Positions 1-11,898 of a stretch of DNA of 64,000 nt are shown piece after piece; position 1 is the stretch's first letter, and every line of letters starts with the position of its first letter. The position numbers and the translations under genes are program-made. The notes under the pieces are model-generated. The model was not told where the DNA came from, searched no databases, and saw only the letters and a list, made by a program, of their open reading frames with translations. Location: contig CAWUHX010000122.1 in the NCBI GenBank assembly GCA_963922205.1, positions 590,802-654,801 on the forward strand. The letters are read 5' to 3'. This stretch comes from Romanomermis culicivorax. Its lineage: Eukaryota; Nematoda; Enoplea; Mermithida; Mermithidae.

Positions 1-2759
1 TTGACATCTTGGATTTCGAGAAATTTTTCTTTGAAGTTGAGAATGGCATTGATTTCGGGATGAGCGAGGAAGTCGGTGCCGATAATAAATTGATCTTGAT
101 CATCATCGTCGAGAACGACACATTTGACCAAATGTTCGCCGAATGGGGAATCCATCGTGATGTTAACAGGACCATGAGCAGTGACGGTTGCACCATCGGC
201 GACCTTTATCCTTCCGCAGACGGGCAAGCAAAGCATTTGTTTATCGAAAGCTCGTTTGATGAGGCCGGATGAAAGGACCGAACATTGAGCACCAGTGTCG
301 ATTAAAGCGTTCGTTTTGACGTTGCCAACTTTGACTCGTATCATGAAGGCACTTGTCGGGGCATATTTTTGGATGAATTTTGTATTGGGTAGCGCGGGGT
401 TGTTGATTCGGCAAACGGCTGATTGAATGATCCACGGCGGGTGGGCAGGTTGGGCGGAGGCATCCCAGCTGATGATTCCGGGGCTAGTCATTGTCTTGGC
501 ATTGGTCGATTCGGAAGGAGTTGCAGTTGTTGAAGGCTGAGCCACAGCGGCAGCATCTGACACTTTGGCCGTATTGTCGGCTGCATTAGTCAGAGGGGCC
601 GGCAACGGTGGCATTGAAGTTGGAGGCACAGGCATATTATAGTGAATATGCTGTTTGAATGGACGGTTGCGTGCTTGTTGATTTCGCCAAGGATCAGAAG
701 CTCTAACATCGTTGCTGTAGCGGTGATGGCTGGCGTTGAGATATTGGCTGTTGTAGGGCATCATGCGGCGATCGGGGTTTTGACGATACATCTTTAAAGT
801 GTTGACTTGTTTGAGCCATTGACAATCTTCGGTATTGTGAGTGCGCGAATTATGGGCGTCGCACCAGCGATCAGAAGATGGGGTCGGCGGAAACCAATTC
901 AAATCGTAGGTAGCGGATCGGCGATTTCGAGTTTGATACCTGTCGTGGCTATGCGATTTGTAGCGGTTTTGTCCTTTGAAGAGGTCGTTCTCGTTGGTTG
1001 AAATTGCTCTTGATTTGCGGATATCTTTGTCTTCATACAAGGCGATTTGATGTTGAAACGGGCGGTTTGTCCCTTCAGATGGAGAGCCGTCACTGAGATG
1101 ACTCCTACCAGAAGCAACAGGCAACTCAGCTTGTCGGCGGTCCATTGGATGATCATGGCTACGGCGGCGGTCAAAACGTTTGTTCATAGGTGGCGATGTT
1201 GATGATTGCAGTGTCACGGCTTCTGGAACAGCCTGATGGACAACAATCCGCTGTTCATCGGTGCCGATCTCTGCTTTCATGGCGTTTAGTTTGCTGCGAA
1301 CTCTAGCGACTGCATTGGCTAACTGATGTACACTAGTGAACTTTTCTGCTTCTTGACCAATAGAAAGTTGATAAAAAATAGGCATTTTAGTTAGAAAAGT
1401 TTGAATAATTGTTTGGTGCCGAAAAATTTGATCTTTATCATGGTAAAGAAGCTGTACATAGGTCATTACCCTACTCAGAAAGGCGGCAGGTTCTTCTCTC
1501 GTTCCGGGCGTAATCGCGGCGAATTCTCGTTTGAGCGTCATTTCGTTGCAATCGGGTGCAAGTTGAAACATGAGCATATTCTTGGCTTCGTCGTAATCGG
1601 TTATGTCTTGAATCATATCGCTGGGCGTATCGCGTGTGAGGCGGCGGAGCGTACTCATTTTGATATAGTTCGATTCGTCGTGGCGGAATTCGTTTTCGAG
1701 GCGTATGAAGAATCGCAGCAGTTGTTTATCTTTGATGGAAGCGTCAATGTGAAGCGGATGCATATTTTCGACAATGACCTTTATTCGACCGTCCTCCTCT
1801 TGAGACGTCAGGCGTCGGTTATCCATTGTGCGAAAATTTTCAGGCGGTAAATCCGGGAAATCACGTTGTCTAGCAGATGCACACGGTTGGGGTAAAGCAC
1901 CACCCGCTAACACATCAGCATGACAGTGATTTGATGCATTTTGATGATTCGTCGAAGCCTGGTTGGATGCGGCAACTGGCAGCGGCGGACAATATTCCAG
2001 AATGGGCTCAGCAAGCGGTAGTGGTCGAGCAGTCATTTGAACATCGGGCAATGGTGATGTCGATTTGTTGGTGGCGATTTTGTCTATTTTTCCGAGCAAT
2101 GCGGTCATCATTACTGTCTGTCGTTGTTCCATTTGTTCGAGTTGGCAGGCGTATTTTTCCTCGAGCGCCAAAAATCTTGCCTCGACAACAGGATCGGATG
2201 GGTTCGATTGGCCTCTGTTGCTGTCCAAAATGCTTACCTGTGCACTAGGAGGGGGCGCCACTGCTGAAACTACTTGCCTAGCCGATGCACTCAGACTAGA
2301 AGCTGCAGGCAGAGTTGCCGGCAAACCTTGCACCAAAGATTCATTCAAAACATTACCAAAAGGTTGAGAAGAAGGCGCCAGAGAAGAATTTGAATTTAAA
2401 AGGGGTGCTATCACAGAATTTGAGTAGAAAAAGGGCGCCATAGTGGAAAAAACACTCACTGGCTGCGGCACATCACCTATGGTGGTTGGCTGATAAGCAA
2501 TGGTTGCTGACGTCGCGGCCTCTTGTGGAAAAGCAATTGGATGGTCGGCGAACCTTGCTGACGTCGCGGAATAGGCGGAAAATGGGCGCGCCTGCATAGG
2601 AAGATGCGGGGCATCTGAAAAAGCATTAAAAACTGGCTGCGCCAGATTGGGCTGAAAAGAATGAGGATTAATTGAGGTAGTCATTCCCGCCGTCGAAAAT
2701 ATTGACGTTGCTGACGTCGGCGTCGTCGCGGCGATGATTGTAGGTGATGCGGCCATCAT
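1..2759 (-). CDS. Gag-protease polyprotein of LTR retrotransposon (3' end outside window)
   Basis: The minus-strand frame is open from 2933 to base 1; the first Met codons are at 2757-2759 and 2754-2756, giving at least 919 codons. Residues 1-250 are a low-complexity S/A/P/F-rich region. About 300-500 form a charged helical Gag core containing the motif RDFPDLPPENFRTMDNRRL. About 500-620 are basic and R/S-rich. Near residue 630 there is a zinc-knuckle-like WCDAHNSRTHNTEDC (C-x2-H-x5-H-x4-C). A retropepsin domain follows, with catalytic Asp in LIDTGAQCSVL near residue 819 and IIGTDFL near 885. Retropepsin cleaves the polyprotein inside virus-like particles. No frameshift separates gag from pro in the visible part. 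Family identity comes from these motifs; no search was made. Confidence 0.82.
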   Translation of the reverse strand, partial: MMAASPTIIAATTPTSATSIFSTAGMTTSINPHSFQPNLAQPVFNAFSDAPHLPMQARPFSAYSATSARFADHPIAFPQEAATSATIAYQPTTIGDVPQPVSVFSTMAPFFYSNSVIAPLLNSNSSLAPSSQPFGNVLNESLVQGLPATLPAASSLSASARQVVSAVAPPPSAQVSILDSNRGQSNPSDPVVEARFLALEEKYACQLEQMEQRQTVMMTALLGKIDKIATNKSTSPLPDVQMTARPLPLAEPILEYCPPLPVAASNQASTNHQNASNHCHADVLAGGALPQPCASARQRDFPDLPPENFRTMDNRRLTSQEEDGRIKVIVENMHPLHIDASIKDKQLLRFFIRLENEFRHDESNYIKMSTLRRLTRDTPSDMIQDITDYDEAKNMLMFQLAPDCNEMTLKREFAAITPGTREEPAAFLSRVMTYVQLLYHDKDQIFRHQTIIQTFLTKMPIFYQLSIGQEAEKFTSVHQLANAVARVRSKLNAMKAEIGTDEQRIVVHQAVPEAVTLQSSTSPPMNKRFDRRRSHDHPMDRRQAELPVASGRSHLSDGSPSEGTNRPFQHQIALYEDKDIRKSRAISTNENDLFKGQNRYKSHSHDRYQTRNRRSATYDLNWFPPTPSSDRWCDAHNSRTHNTEDCQWLKQVNTLKMYRQNPDRRMMPYNSQYLNASHHRYSNDVRASDPWRNQQARNRPFKQHIHYNMPVPPTSMPPLPAPLTNAADNTAKVSDAAAVAQPSTTATPSESTNAKTMTSPGIISWDASAQPAHPPWIIQSAVCRINNPALPNTKFIQKYAPTSAFMIRVKVGNVKTNALIDTGAQCSVLSSGLIKRAFDKQMLCLPVCGRIKVADGATVTAHGPVNITMDSPFGEHLVKCVVLDDDDQDQFIIGTDFLAHPEINAILNFKEKFLEIQDV

Positions 2760-2924
2760 AGGAGAAGGCGTTGGCGAAAACCGCTTCGAAAAATCTTGAA
2801 AATTGGTCGAGAAATCGAGAAAAAACGGGCGAAAATTGGCGAAAAACGGGCGAAAATCGGACGAAAAATGGGCGAAAAACGGACGAAAAATTGGGCGGCG
2901 GGTTTTAGGGTTGCAACAGGCGAG

Positions 2925-2940
2925 CCAGACGGTTCACCAG
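2925..2940 (-). promoter_or_regulatory. candidate primer-binding site
   Basis: Directly inside the LTR the minus strand reads CTGGTGAACCGTCTGG. The other LTR element in this window has the related TTGGTGACCGTACCG a few bases after its 5' LTR. Position and shared TGGTGA(A)CCGT core suggest a tRNA primer site; the tRNA is not identified. Confidence 0.4.
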
Positions 2941-3545
2941 TGTTGTATTTGAAAAGTTGGGATTGATCTTTGGGGCGTTTCGGGGCGGCTCTGACCGATT
3001 TCTGCCTCCTTGATCCGTCAGGTCGGAGGAAGGGTGTAAAATCGGCAAGGGGAATTGTTATGCAGGAGAGATAGCCAGGGATCGACCTTAACGCCAGTGC
3101 TTCCCTGCGCCTGCCCTAAACCTCGGAATGACTCCTCACTCAGGGGCGAGAAGTCCAGTACAAGAATACTACCTGCCCAAGAAATGCCTGACTAAAACTA
3201 GTCAGACAAGGTAACACACTTTTGGACACAAATAAAACGCTTTTCTAACTAAACATTTATTAATAGAACTTACCTAAAAATCGCCCCTTCCAAAAAACAT
3301 GACGTCTTACCAATATAAAACCCAGGCGAATAATGTACAGGCGAAATACTAGTTAATATAAAAAGCGAGGCGCACGAGAATAATCAATAAAAAACACTGA
3401 CTAATTCACAAAATTCGTCTTCTACAGTAACCATCGCGCTGGGCCAGGTCGGGCATGGTCGGATGTGTTGTACTTGAGGGCGTTTTTACAAAATCGACAA
3501 ATCTATTAGAAAATCGTGAAAACTCGGCGGAAACACACTACAACA
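2941..3545 (-). repeat. 5' LTR of the minus-strand retrotransposon
   Basis: 605 bp bounded by TGTTGTA at 2941-2947 and TACAACA at 3539-3545, a perfect 7-bp terminal inverted repeat of the usual TG...CA form. On the minus strand it contains a TATA-like stretch (TTTTTATATTAA, about 3355-3366) and AATAAA-type polyadenylation signals (about 3225-3262). The partner LTR is outside the window, so the boundary rests on the terminal motif and on the gag leader starting directly inside it. Confidence 0.65.
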
Positions 3546-3602
3546 GATGCAGAATGTGAAGCTTTTCGCAAGTACCAGAGCCACGGCAAAACAAAAAAGT
3601 AA

Positions 3603-3678
3603 AATTTGACGTCAGCATGACGGACATGGTTGAAATTTTAGAATCGTGGGTTCTCCTCCATCTTGCTGACGTCAAATT
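3603..3678. repeat. 76-bp hairpin element with perfect 15-bp inverted ends
   Basis: AATTTGACGTCAGCA at 3603-3617 is the exact reverse complement of TGCTGACGTCAAATT at 3664-3678. Each arm holds the palindrome TGACGTCA. Related arms recur singly at about 5008-5023, 6997-7014, 7568-7583 and 45103-45122, so this is probably a small dispersed inverted-repeat family, here lying between the LTR and the first cuticlin exon. Confidence 0.7.
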
Positions 3679-3750
3679 CTAACTATAAGATAGTGAGGTC
3701 AAAACTTTTGATCACCACTTTTCCCTTCACACAAAATCCCGCTTTTTTAG

Positions 3751-6700
3751 GGCGGTAGACTTAACGTGCCTCATGTCATATTGGTCATCACTGACGGCTA
3801 CTCCCAAGACGACGTCGATGAACCGTCCAAATTCGCCCGTACCAAAGGCATAGAATTTTTGGCCGTCGGTATATCGGAGTGGGTCAACGTTGACCAATTG
3901 AACGAAATCACCAACAATCAAAAAGACCGAGTTTTCTTGTTGGAAAGTTTCGATAGTTTGAGCAAAATTTTGGGCAGCATAGTCAAACAGATTAGACGAT
4001 CAGTGGATAAAGAATGCTTCGACGAGATTAGTGAGAATTCAGTTTCATTTTTTTCTCAGCATAATAATCGCCAATAAGACGATAAAAAAATAAGGAATGA
4101 GTCGGATCCCCTTGAGATCTATATTCAAAATGAATGGTGTATCTTCTGAGATCTATATTCATGGTTTATCTTTCTTGAGATCTATATTCAAAATGAATGG
4201 TGTATTCATAAATGAATGGTAAGGAATGAGTCGGATCCCCTTGAGATCTATATTCAAAATGAATGGTGTATCAGTCTGTTCAAAAGGAAATGTAAGAGAA
4301 GTCTGAGAAAACACACTAATGAAATTTTGGCAACTCCACTGATTCGATGCATATTTCTGTATGAAACAAATTCTGAATTTTTATAGATCTGGATTTCAAT
4401 AATTTGCTCATGGCAATTACTTACTCAAGGTGAAACTAGTTTTATGAATTTGAGAGCTAGAATCTAACCTGAAATTGACTAAAAAGTATTTTTAGGGGTT
4501 TTTCAAAAATTTGACGGATCCTATTTTTACGCATTAAATTCACATAGCACAGGATTATGAGAATATTTTTCGCCTATTGAAGTTTGAACTAAAAATCCAC
4601 AAAAATTTTAACGCAGATTTACTGTAGATTAACTGTTGCAAACATTTATTGAGTCAAAAAATACATGTAATGTGGGCTCCAAGTCGTGCAGAAAATGCTT
4701 GTGTTTTCATCTGGATAATAATTAAACGAAAGTTTTGTTGCAAAATTTTGTATCATTTTTTAAATGTCATTTTTAAAATGTTGATTTTATCACTATTGAT
4801 TGAAAATTGGATATGTTATTATAAAATTGAATGTGGTAGACAATAGACTTGAATCAAGGCTATTCATTCCTGATATCAGTAGCAACATTTTTTGGCGAAA
4901 TTCGCCGTTTTTCGTAGTTTCGTTATTTGCATCTATTGAAAACCTGCACTGATATTCGAAAAACATCATCGGAGCCGAGTAAAATCAAGTATTTTTATGC
5001 ATCTATTTTTGACGTTAGCAAGATCAATTGTGTTTTTGAGATGTTTGATGGTATTTTCGTCGGAATTTATTTGCTATATTATTTTTTTGATTATGCATGA
5101 GAAACTGCAAAAATTGGTGGTTCCATTTAGAGCATTCTCGATCATTGTATTCATTTTGGATACCCATCAAGTATGAAACTAGATTGCCTTGGTTCAACAC
5201 AAAAAGATCAGATACTCCAATTTCTTGTGGTTACTATAATATTAACACTGAAACCAAATTTTTCAAACAGTAACAAAAACGAGGCCTTTGTTTCAGATAC
5301 CTCGACAACGGAACTTTCGACCATGACGTCGTTCGAAGCCTTATCCTCGACGCAGTCTTCACCATCTTCTACGTCGCCCGTAGCGTCACCGTCGACGTCG
5401 TCCCTGGCGTCGTTGTTGATCCCCGGCACCACGGAAATACCCTTGACCAAATTTGACGCCGACGATACCATCGTTCGTTGTCAAGAAGGTCGCATGCAAA
5501 TTTTGACGCAAACTTTGGGTCAAACGGACGGCTGGGTCTACGTTAAGGGACACTTTGACAACCCGAGTTGTAGGTGGAGTTTGGCCGATTTAAGGAGCGG
5601 CAATACGTCCCACGCCGCGGCCCAATCGGCTATGGTTAAATTTGATCAGTGCGGAGTGCAAAGGAGTAGATCGGTAAGGCGGGACTGAGAGAAGATTTTT
5701 AACGCCAGCAAAATAGTTACTTGGAAACAGCATCATTACTATGATGCAATAATCTCGATTTTTGTCGCATCTTGCTAGTTGAAAAGATAGTTCTCTTTTT
5801 ATCTGAAATGAATTGAATTGAATAAGGTATTAATCTATAGAGCTCGTACAGTTCTATCTATTCATGTCTTTTTCAAGGTGTTCGTCACAAGGTGTTTGTT
5901 CACTTGGGCTAATCATTATTTTTAAACTAGAAGTCACTTAGAAATACTATCATCACCGTGGTAGAGTATTTTGGATTCTTGCTGCATCTTTCTGATGTCA
6001 GGAAGAGATTTTTTGTCTTTAATATTCAAACGTTTATTAATACATGTCAAACCTTATGTTTGTTGGCTGATAATATTTGAAAATTACTCAACTATTTTAA
6101 AATTATATTCATCTTACGCATATCATATTTGTTTGCATGTGGGAAAAAATTTACTTCAACATTCCGCGGTATAAAAATCATAAAAAATGAAAAATCTGGG
6201 GGTAAGCCAGGGTTCTATACGGAGCCAACCCGCAGCAAACTCCTCGAAAAACATGTATGAACACCTCTCATCATTCGTCCAAAATGTGGCAAATTAGGCA
6301 TCAACCGACAGATCTCGTCGAGCTCCATCTACCCATGCTCGTTCCAAATGTTTCATTCACTAAACTGACGTTTGTGAATCATTTTCAGGCCAATCCTAAA
6401 GGACTTTCACTTCACATGACAATCGTGGCCATGAGGCATCCCCAATTTTTAACCAAAGGCGACAAGGCCTTCGACGTTCGTTGTTTCTATATGGAAGCCG
6501 ACAAACGAGTCACCAACAATTTGGACGTCAGGTTTGATTGGATTTTTGTGCATTTGCATGCTTTTTGCCTATTTACCTTTTGTTTCTTTTTCAGTTTGCT
6601 GTCTACCGAACACATTTCGAGAACTATCGAAATGCCGACTTGCAAATATTCGCTGAGATCTGATACGTTAAACGGACCGACTATGAAAGCTAGCACGATA

Positions 6701-9253
6701 GGCAGCAAAGTTTTTCATAGATGGGATTGTGAAACAAGTAAGTGTGAAAAAACAGTTCTAATCTCGAAACGCAAGTAAAAATGGAGTTTCAGCCTACAAA
6801 GGAAATTTTTGAAAATATCTATCGAGTGATGCTCAATATTGAGATCAGAATTCTGAAATAATTGATGTCCAAGGCTAATATTTGCTTCCTTATATCACAA
6901 CATTCTCTCACTTAATCTTACTTTAAAATCTCTTGCTTACTGTAGTCTCAGGATTTTACATAAATTTTCGCACTCAAATCCATGCAATGCATACTGCTTG
7001 CATCTTGCTGACGTTGAATGCTACCTGCACATAGTAATCAAATTTTTATAATCTCCTAGGCGAAGTCGGCGCCGGCGTTTACGGCATGCTAGTTCATTCT
7101 TGTATGGTTAAAAACAACGACGGCTCTAAACAAGCCCCAATAATCAATGAAGTTGGGTAAGAGTGTTTAAAACTCCCGGATCACCGACCACATTCTTAAA
7201 TTTTTTTCCTAAATCAACACATTAGATGCGTGATCGACAAATATTTATTGGGCAATCTGAATTATTCCAATAATTTATTGACTGCCTACGCCGAAGGAGC
7301 CGTTTTTACGTTCGCCGATTCGGAATTTTTGCGATTCGATTGCCAAATCACTTTGTGCCTGAAACAACCGTCCACCGGAGCTAATATAACGAGTTGCGAC
7401 ACCATTACAGTAAGAAAATTCATCTTGATTGTTTAGAAACAAGTTTCAAATTTTCATTATTTGGGCAAAATAAAAGAATGAGTGAAAAATTTTCTATCAC
7501 AGCAGGTCAATCTGGCATAGTCTACAATGTTACATTACAGTTAGAAATCTTAAGATACGAAGTTCAGAATATTGACGTCAGCAAGACAATGATTATTCTG
7601 TATTTCAGTCGTAACTACTGAAAATAAATTTCGAATTCTTATCGATGTCAGGGAAAACATCAGCTTAATATAGACTACAAAAACTCATTTCTTGTGCCTG
7701 CTAACGAGGGTATGTTTCTGAATGTTGATTCTGGAATCGCACATTCTATAGTGCATTCGATAGCCTACAGCAAATGGAGTAATGCGGCACTAATCGTTTT
7801 TTTTCAATGGGCTTTCAGATAGTGACAAACGATGCTCGAACTTAAATTAACGTCAGTGAAATTCAATATTCTTTTTGTAGTCAAAAAATGTTTTACTGCA
7901 GGCCATTTATTTTAAAACGATAGATGCAGCAAAAACCAAAAGAGTAAGTTCAATTTGATACGCAATTTTCACTTGGTGAAATTTTTTATACTGTAGAAAA
8001 TCGCTTAATTTTTTCATCAGAATGGGAAAGGCCGAAATCATTTAAAATACATCATACTTATCTACTGTCGATTACGGATCTCGAGCTTCTATTTTTGCAA
8101 CTATCCTATTTTTCCATGAAAAATAAATTCCATGTCTAATTTTCTAGCCTCCACCTTGTGTCAGCCCTCTCAGGGGCAAAAGGTCGCCCAAAATTTTGCT
8201 CGATTCGTCACCCGAAATTGACGTCTCCAGCGAATCTTTGCTTGTTTTGGACGAAGCTTTTGTCGAAGCAGCGTCGGAAGCACTGACTCAAGGTACGGTT
8301 GAATCTTTGAATAGTGACCAGAATTTCTGTCGACCTGAGGAAAAACCGGGACCATTAATCAACATCTTTATTTTCTCGATATCTAATCTATTCTAACCGT
8401 ACGTACATGTTCTCTTTTTTCTGACCAATTTCTTTCGGGTGTCTTGTCCGCTAAGGACTTGGGTCTTGGCCTTTGAAATTTATAGCTCCATCAGAATAAT
8501 GAATATTTGCAAATCGTGCATGGATTCTTTTCATTTGGTCTAGCATGAATTATTCAGAAAACAGTTTCAAAAGTATTTTCAAATTCCAAGTCGCTTTTTT
8601 GAAAAAGTTGCCAAAACTTTCGCATTTAGAGAGTTTCGTATGGCTCACCTCGCCTGAAGCATCGTACCACTTCGGCCATTGAAATTCTGCAAATATAATT
8701 GTTTACCCGGGCGCACCGACTCTGAGATGAACTGTTTACAGTTTTAACACCATGAGCATGATCTTAAGAGCGAAATTTTGTGAAAAATTAGGAAATTCAA
8801 GTCAAATTAGTGAGTGTACATGCAATCAGCAATAATACTAAAAAACCCACTTTTGTTCTATGAACAGCAGTGAAAAATCACTGCGATCATTGCAATTGTC
8901 AATGCTAGATGAAAATATTTTTAACTGCATCGAATCCAGCTGAACAGCTTACGAATGGTAGCCTAGTCATATTTTGTTGAAATCTGATAAGCAAGTACTC
9001 ACTGTAATCTAACCACGATGAACTATAAACTTTCGAAGGTACAAACTCTCTCGATCAATGCTTTTTTGCAGATATTTCAACAACGAACACAATTTTGGCC
9101 ACACAGACCACATCATCCATGGACGAACTTTGCCTATCTCATGTGACATTGACAACCGGTGCAGTATTTATAGCCATGTTGAGTTTTTCGACGGTGATGA
9201 TATTCAGTATATTTTTGGGTCGTAAAAATCGCAAAGAAACCGATCGAGATTGA
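3751..9253 (+). CDS. vWA + ZP domain cuticlin-like protein, 3' eight exons (5' end outside window)
   Basis: Exons: 3751-4030, 5297-5673, 6389-6531, 6595-6737, 7060-7156, 7226-7409, 8148-8292, 9072-9253 (stop TGA). All junctions are GT/AG and agree in phase; total 1551 nt, 516 residues visible. Exon 1 is the C-terminal half of a von Willebrand A domain ([23 protein letters not shown]); the MIDAS half must lie upstream of the window. Exon 2 begins with a Ser/Thr-rich linker. The ZP domain covers about residues 145-425 with about a dozen cysteines (IVRCQEG; MPTCKYS; HRWDCET; HSCMV; CQITLC). It ends in a furin-like CVSPLRGKR, then a tail and a transmembrane helix (about 487-506, [17 protein letters not shown]) with a short basic cytoplasmic end. 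Nematode cuticlins of this type are secreted by furin cleavage and polymerise in the cuticle. vWA plus ZP resembles CUT-6, but a paralogue cannot be excluded. Confidence 0.85.
4092..4272. repeat. tandem direct duplication in cuticlin intron 1
   Basis: A 52-bp segment starting AAGGAATGAGTCGGATCCCC occurs identically at 4092-4143 and 4221-4272. Its inner part (CTTGAGATCTATATTCAAAA and following) appears a third time near 4172-4204, and a shorter version near 4148-4164. It looks like a recent local duplication with a period near 129 bp. No coding potential. Confidence 0.85.
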
Positions 9254-10939
9254 AGGATCTAATTTTGTGTGTATATATTAGTTTTTTGTTTTCGTTATTT
9301 TCGTGTTGTTTTGTATGTTTCTATTCTTTTTCCATTCCATTTTTCGCGATTTTTTAAACGGCGACCGGTGTTGTTTTGTTGTGTCATTCCATTTTTGCAT
9401 TTTTGAAAAACAAGAAAACGTGCAGAATGTGCATAACTCAACAAAAAAAAATTCCGATGAAAGTAAGTCTAACAATGAAAAAGTTATGGAATAGAGGGAA
9501 TATGGAGTTGGTATGGATGAATTTTTGTACAAAACATACCTACAGTAAACTACAAAATACTTATGTCTTCCTAGTCTACATCTTTCTATGTCGGTTTACT
9601 GTAGCTTCTGTACAACATGATTCATTATCGATATCAATCTTACTGTAGTCCATTTGATGAATCCTGCCTGGAAAACACTTTTTTTAAATTGATTTTTCAG
9701 GTCCGGCTATGTCAAAGTCACCATTGGTTCATAAGAAAATGTTCAATTGCTTGAGCTGATAAAAATATGTATTTTTAGCTTTTTTGTACAATCAATACTA
9801 TACGATACAATTTTCGGATAGATACAACAGTAACAAATTTTTTTCGGAAAGCTTCGCAATAATTTATGAAAATATCAACATCGCGCTTATCTTTGTATCT
9901 ATCAGATAGCATGCGGCAACTCCATGGATTATTTTTTTTTTGTTTTCTGTTGGTCCTCCGAATGTTTTTGGAGAGAAAATTCGTAACATTGTTCAATCTA
10001 ATGATGGAATTAAACTTTTTAGAACTAGAGTATAGTTACCAGCACTGAGACAATAATGCCTCCACACATCTGCATCGAGCCTCTGTCCCCACAATTCATC
10101 AAATGTACATTTTATAGGATATTTCCACCCTTAAAAAGCGATTTCGGAGTATGCGGAACAGAGAGGTTCATTTTGCGTGGATAATCCAATGAGCAAATTC
10201 GTTTCTTGCAACAAAAGTGTTCATTACATGCTCTCAATTTTTGAGGATTCTGGATAAACTGTTTTTTTGCTCGTTCACCTAATTGATCTGCGTCAAGAAT
10301 AACATCTAAGCATTGAATAATTTGCCCTCTAATTCGAAATGATCACTGCATCGATCTCATGAAAGTAAGTTCAAGAAAGCTATTAGTCGATTACTTTGAT
10401 ATGGCGTATGCAGTGATAATGAACCATTCAGCACATTTTCACGCAATGGATAACTTTATAGCCTAGAAAAGGGAAATTTCTCCATGACAAATGGCGATCA
10501 AAAAAATCGAGTAAACGAAATTATGCTCAGCCATTTTAGTTTGGATAGGTATATGTCGAAGTCTAAAGTCCAATTGAAGATTATTGTAGAAAATTATACG
10601 CCGGTCTGTTTGTCACTTAATTGGACTTTCTATCGGTTCTTTGCATCAACCATTTCAGAATATATAGACTATAGTACGCTTTCATTACTGCAATCAATGA
10701 AAAATTTTTTTGTCACATGAGCGAAAAAGAACAGCTAAAAATTTCCGTATAACCATATAAGTGGTCAAACATTCCTGAATATCAACCGGGTATCGTGCGT
10801 GAAGTTCTACCCAAATTAATACTGGATAAGCACGATCTTTCTTTTATGATCTTGACTTCCCGATTATGGGGGAAATTTTGTGTTTTCATACATTATAGAT
10901 TTTTTACTCCGTGAAAATCGCCTAACCAAATAGAACCTA
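9254..10939. other. intergenic DNA downstream of cuticlin gene
   Basis: AT-rich sequence after the cuticlin stop. No exon-like open frame with splice sites, no RNA gene and no clear AATAAA close to the stop were seen. A stretch at 9355-9372 (GGCGACCGGTGTTG) resembles part of the mariner-like terminal repeat found at 17604. Confidence 0.5.
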
Positions 10940-11184
10940 TAGTCTGTTTTTTAAAAAATGCTTCCAAACAGAAAAGTGACATAAATCAGTACTGTCGTCA
11001 AAATCGTTTACATAGAGCTCTTATCGTAAAATTTTTCACTTGAAAAATCGCCTGAGGTGAGGTCAGTATGTTCACAAATTTCCAATCCTATATGGCATAT
11101 TGTTTATCAGAAAATCGTGAAAATCTGAAATACTACTTGCTCTCCACTTTCATTATTTGGAAGGAATTCAAGAAAAACATACTA
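10940..11184. mobile_element. Tc1/mariner-type MITE (TA target duplication)
   Basis: Starts TAGTCTGTTTTTT and ends AAAAACATACTA, flanked on both sides by TA (10938-10939, 11185-11186). Inner arms are also complementary (ATGCTTCCAAACAGAAAAGTG at left, CACTTTCATTATTTGGAAG at right). No coding sequence. Related copies lie at 43225-43420, 44122-44351, 46192-46347 and 47435-47980, with a lone left end at about 45157-45200. Confidence 0.65.
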
Positions 11185-11898
11185 TACTTTTTTGGTTTCC
11201 ACTGCGTCTATAGTTTGTACCAGATAGGATGACTGTCGCATGGTTTCACTAGCATTGCTGATTGAATAAAAATTCAAGTGCATGAAAATGTGAGATCTCT
11301 TGCTCATGTTCGAAATCATTACTCAGCAGACAAGGTTAAATTGATTGTAGTAAATAAAGCATTGAGGATGTTCAGCAGCATGTTTAAGTTTAAATAACAT
11401 CTTTGTGACTATTCTAGTGATTGGTAACTTTGAAATACAGGGTTTATCTCTCCGATCGCTGAAATTGGTTTTTGACGAGTTAGTGACAATTTGTGTTTTG
11501 TTTTGCCGCATACATGATGAGTAACTGTACCACTGTGGGTGTGCCACTGTGCTGTGCCGCCCCGCTAGTGTTTTTTTGCTGACAACTTTCTGCCCCATTT
11601 GAGAAAAAAACCTATAAATTTTTTCATCATGAGGAAAAACGCAATGTTTTTAGTTTCTTTGCTTCAAAATCGCTCAACATCATTTCTGATGTGTTTTTTG
11701 GCATGGAGTTTAGGGGGTGCCGAATTTTTTTTCAAAATTTTTCCAAACTTGCAGGTTCCGACTAGAATGATGACGCTGATTACGAATATGTTAGTAGTTT
11801 TCCATAAAATCGAATATTTCAACTGCAAACAGGGTGTCCTATGAAAAAACGTTTTTTTTGCGAAATTAACATACTTGTAACTACGTTACGACGGGAAC

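Larger units (their letters stand above)
1..3545 (-). mobile_element. Gypsy-like LTR retrotransposon, 5' portion (cut by window edge)
   Basis: Read on the minus strand, this is the 5' LTR (2941-3545), a short leader, then one open frame for Gag and an aspartic protease that is still open at base 1. Reverse transcriptase, integrase and the 3' LTR would lie outside the window. The right-hand edge at 3545 is set by the 7-bp inverted LTR ends TGTTGTA/TACAACA, and the flank starts GATGC. The copy looks young because more than 900 codons are uninterrupted. It sits immediately upstream of, and antisense to, the first visible exon of the cuticlin gene at 3751, so it probably lies in an intron of that gene. 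Assignment to Gypsy rather than BEL/Pao is inference, because RT is not visible. Confidence 0.8.

Noticed and set aside
1401..2367. Plus-strand frames of 100-149 codons
   Set aside because: Shadows of the minus-strand gag-protease frame, which has zinc-knuckle and retropepsin motifs.
6257..6778. Continuous 173-codon frame in the cuticlin gene
   Set aside because: Only 6389-6531 and 6595-6737 are exons; the rest is intron read through, as splice sites and ZP motif continuity show.
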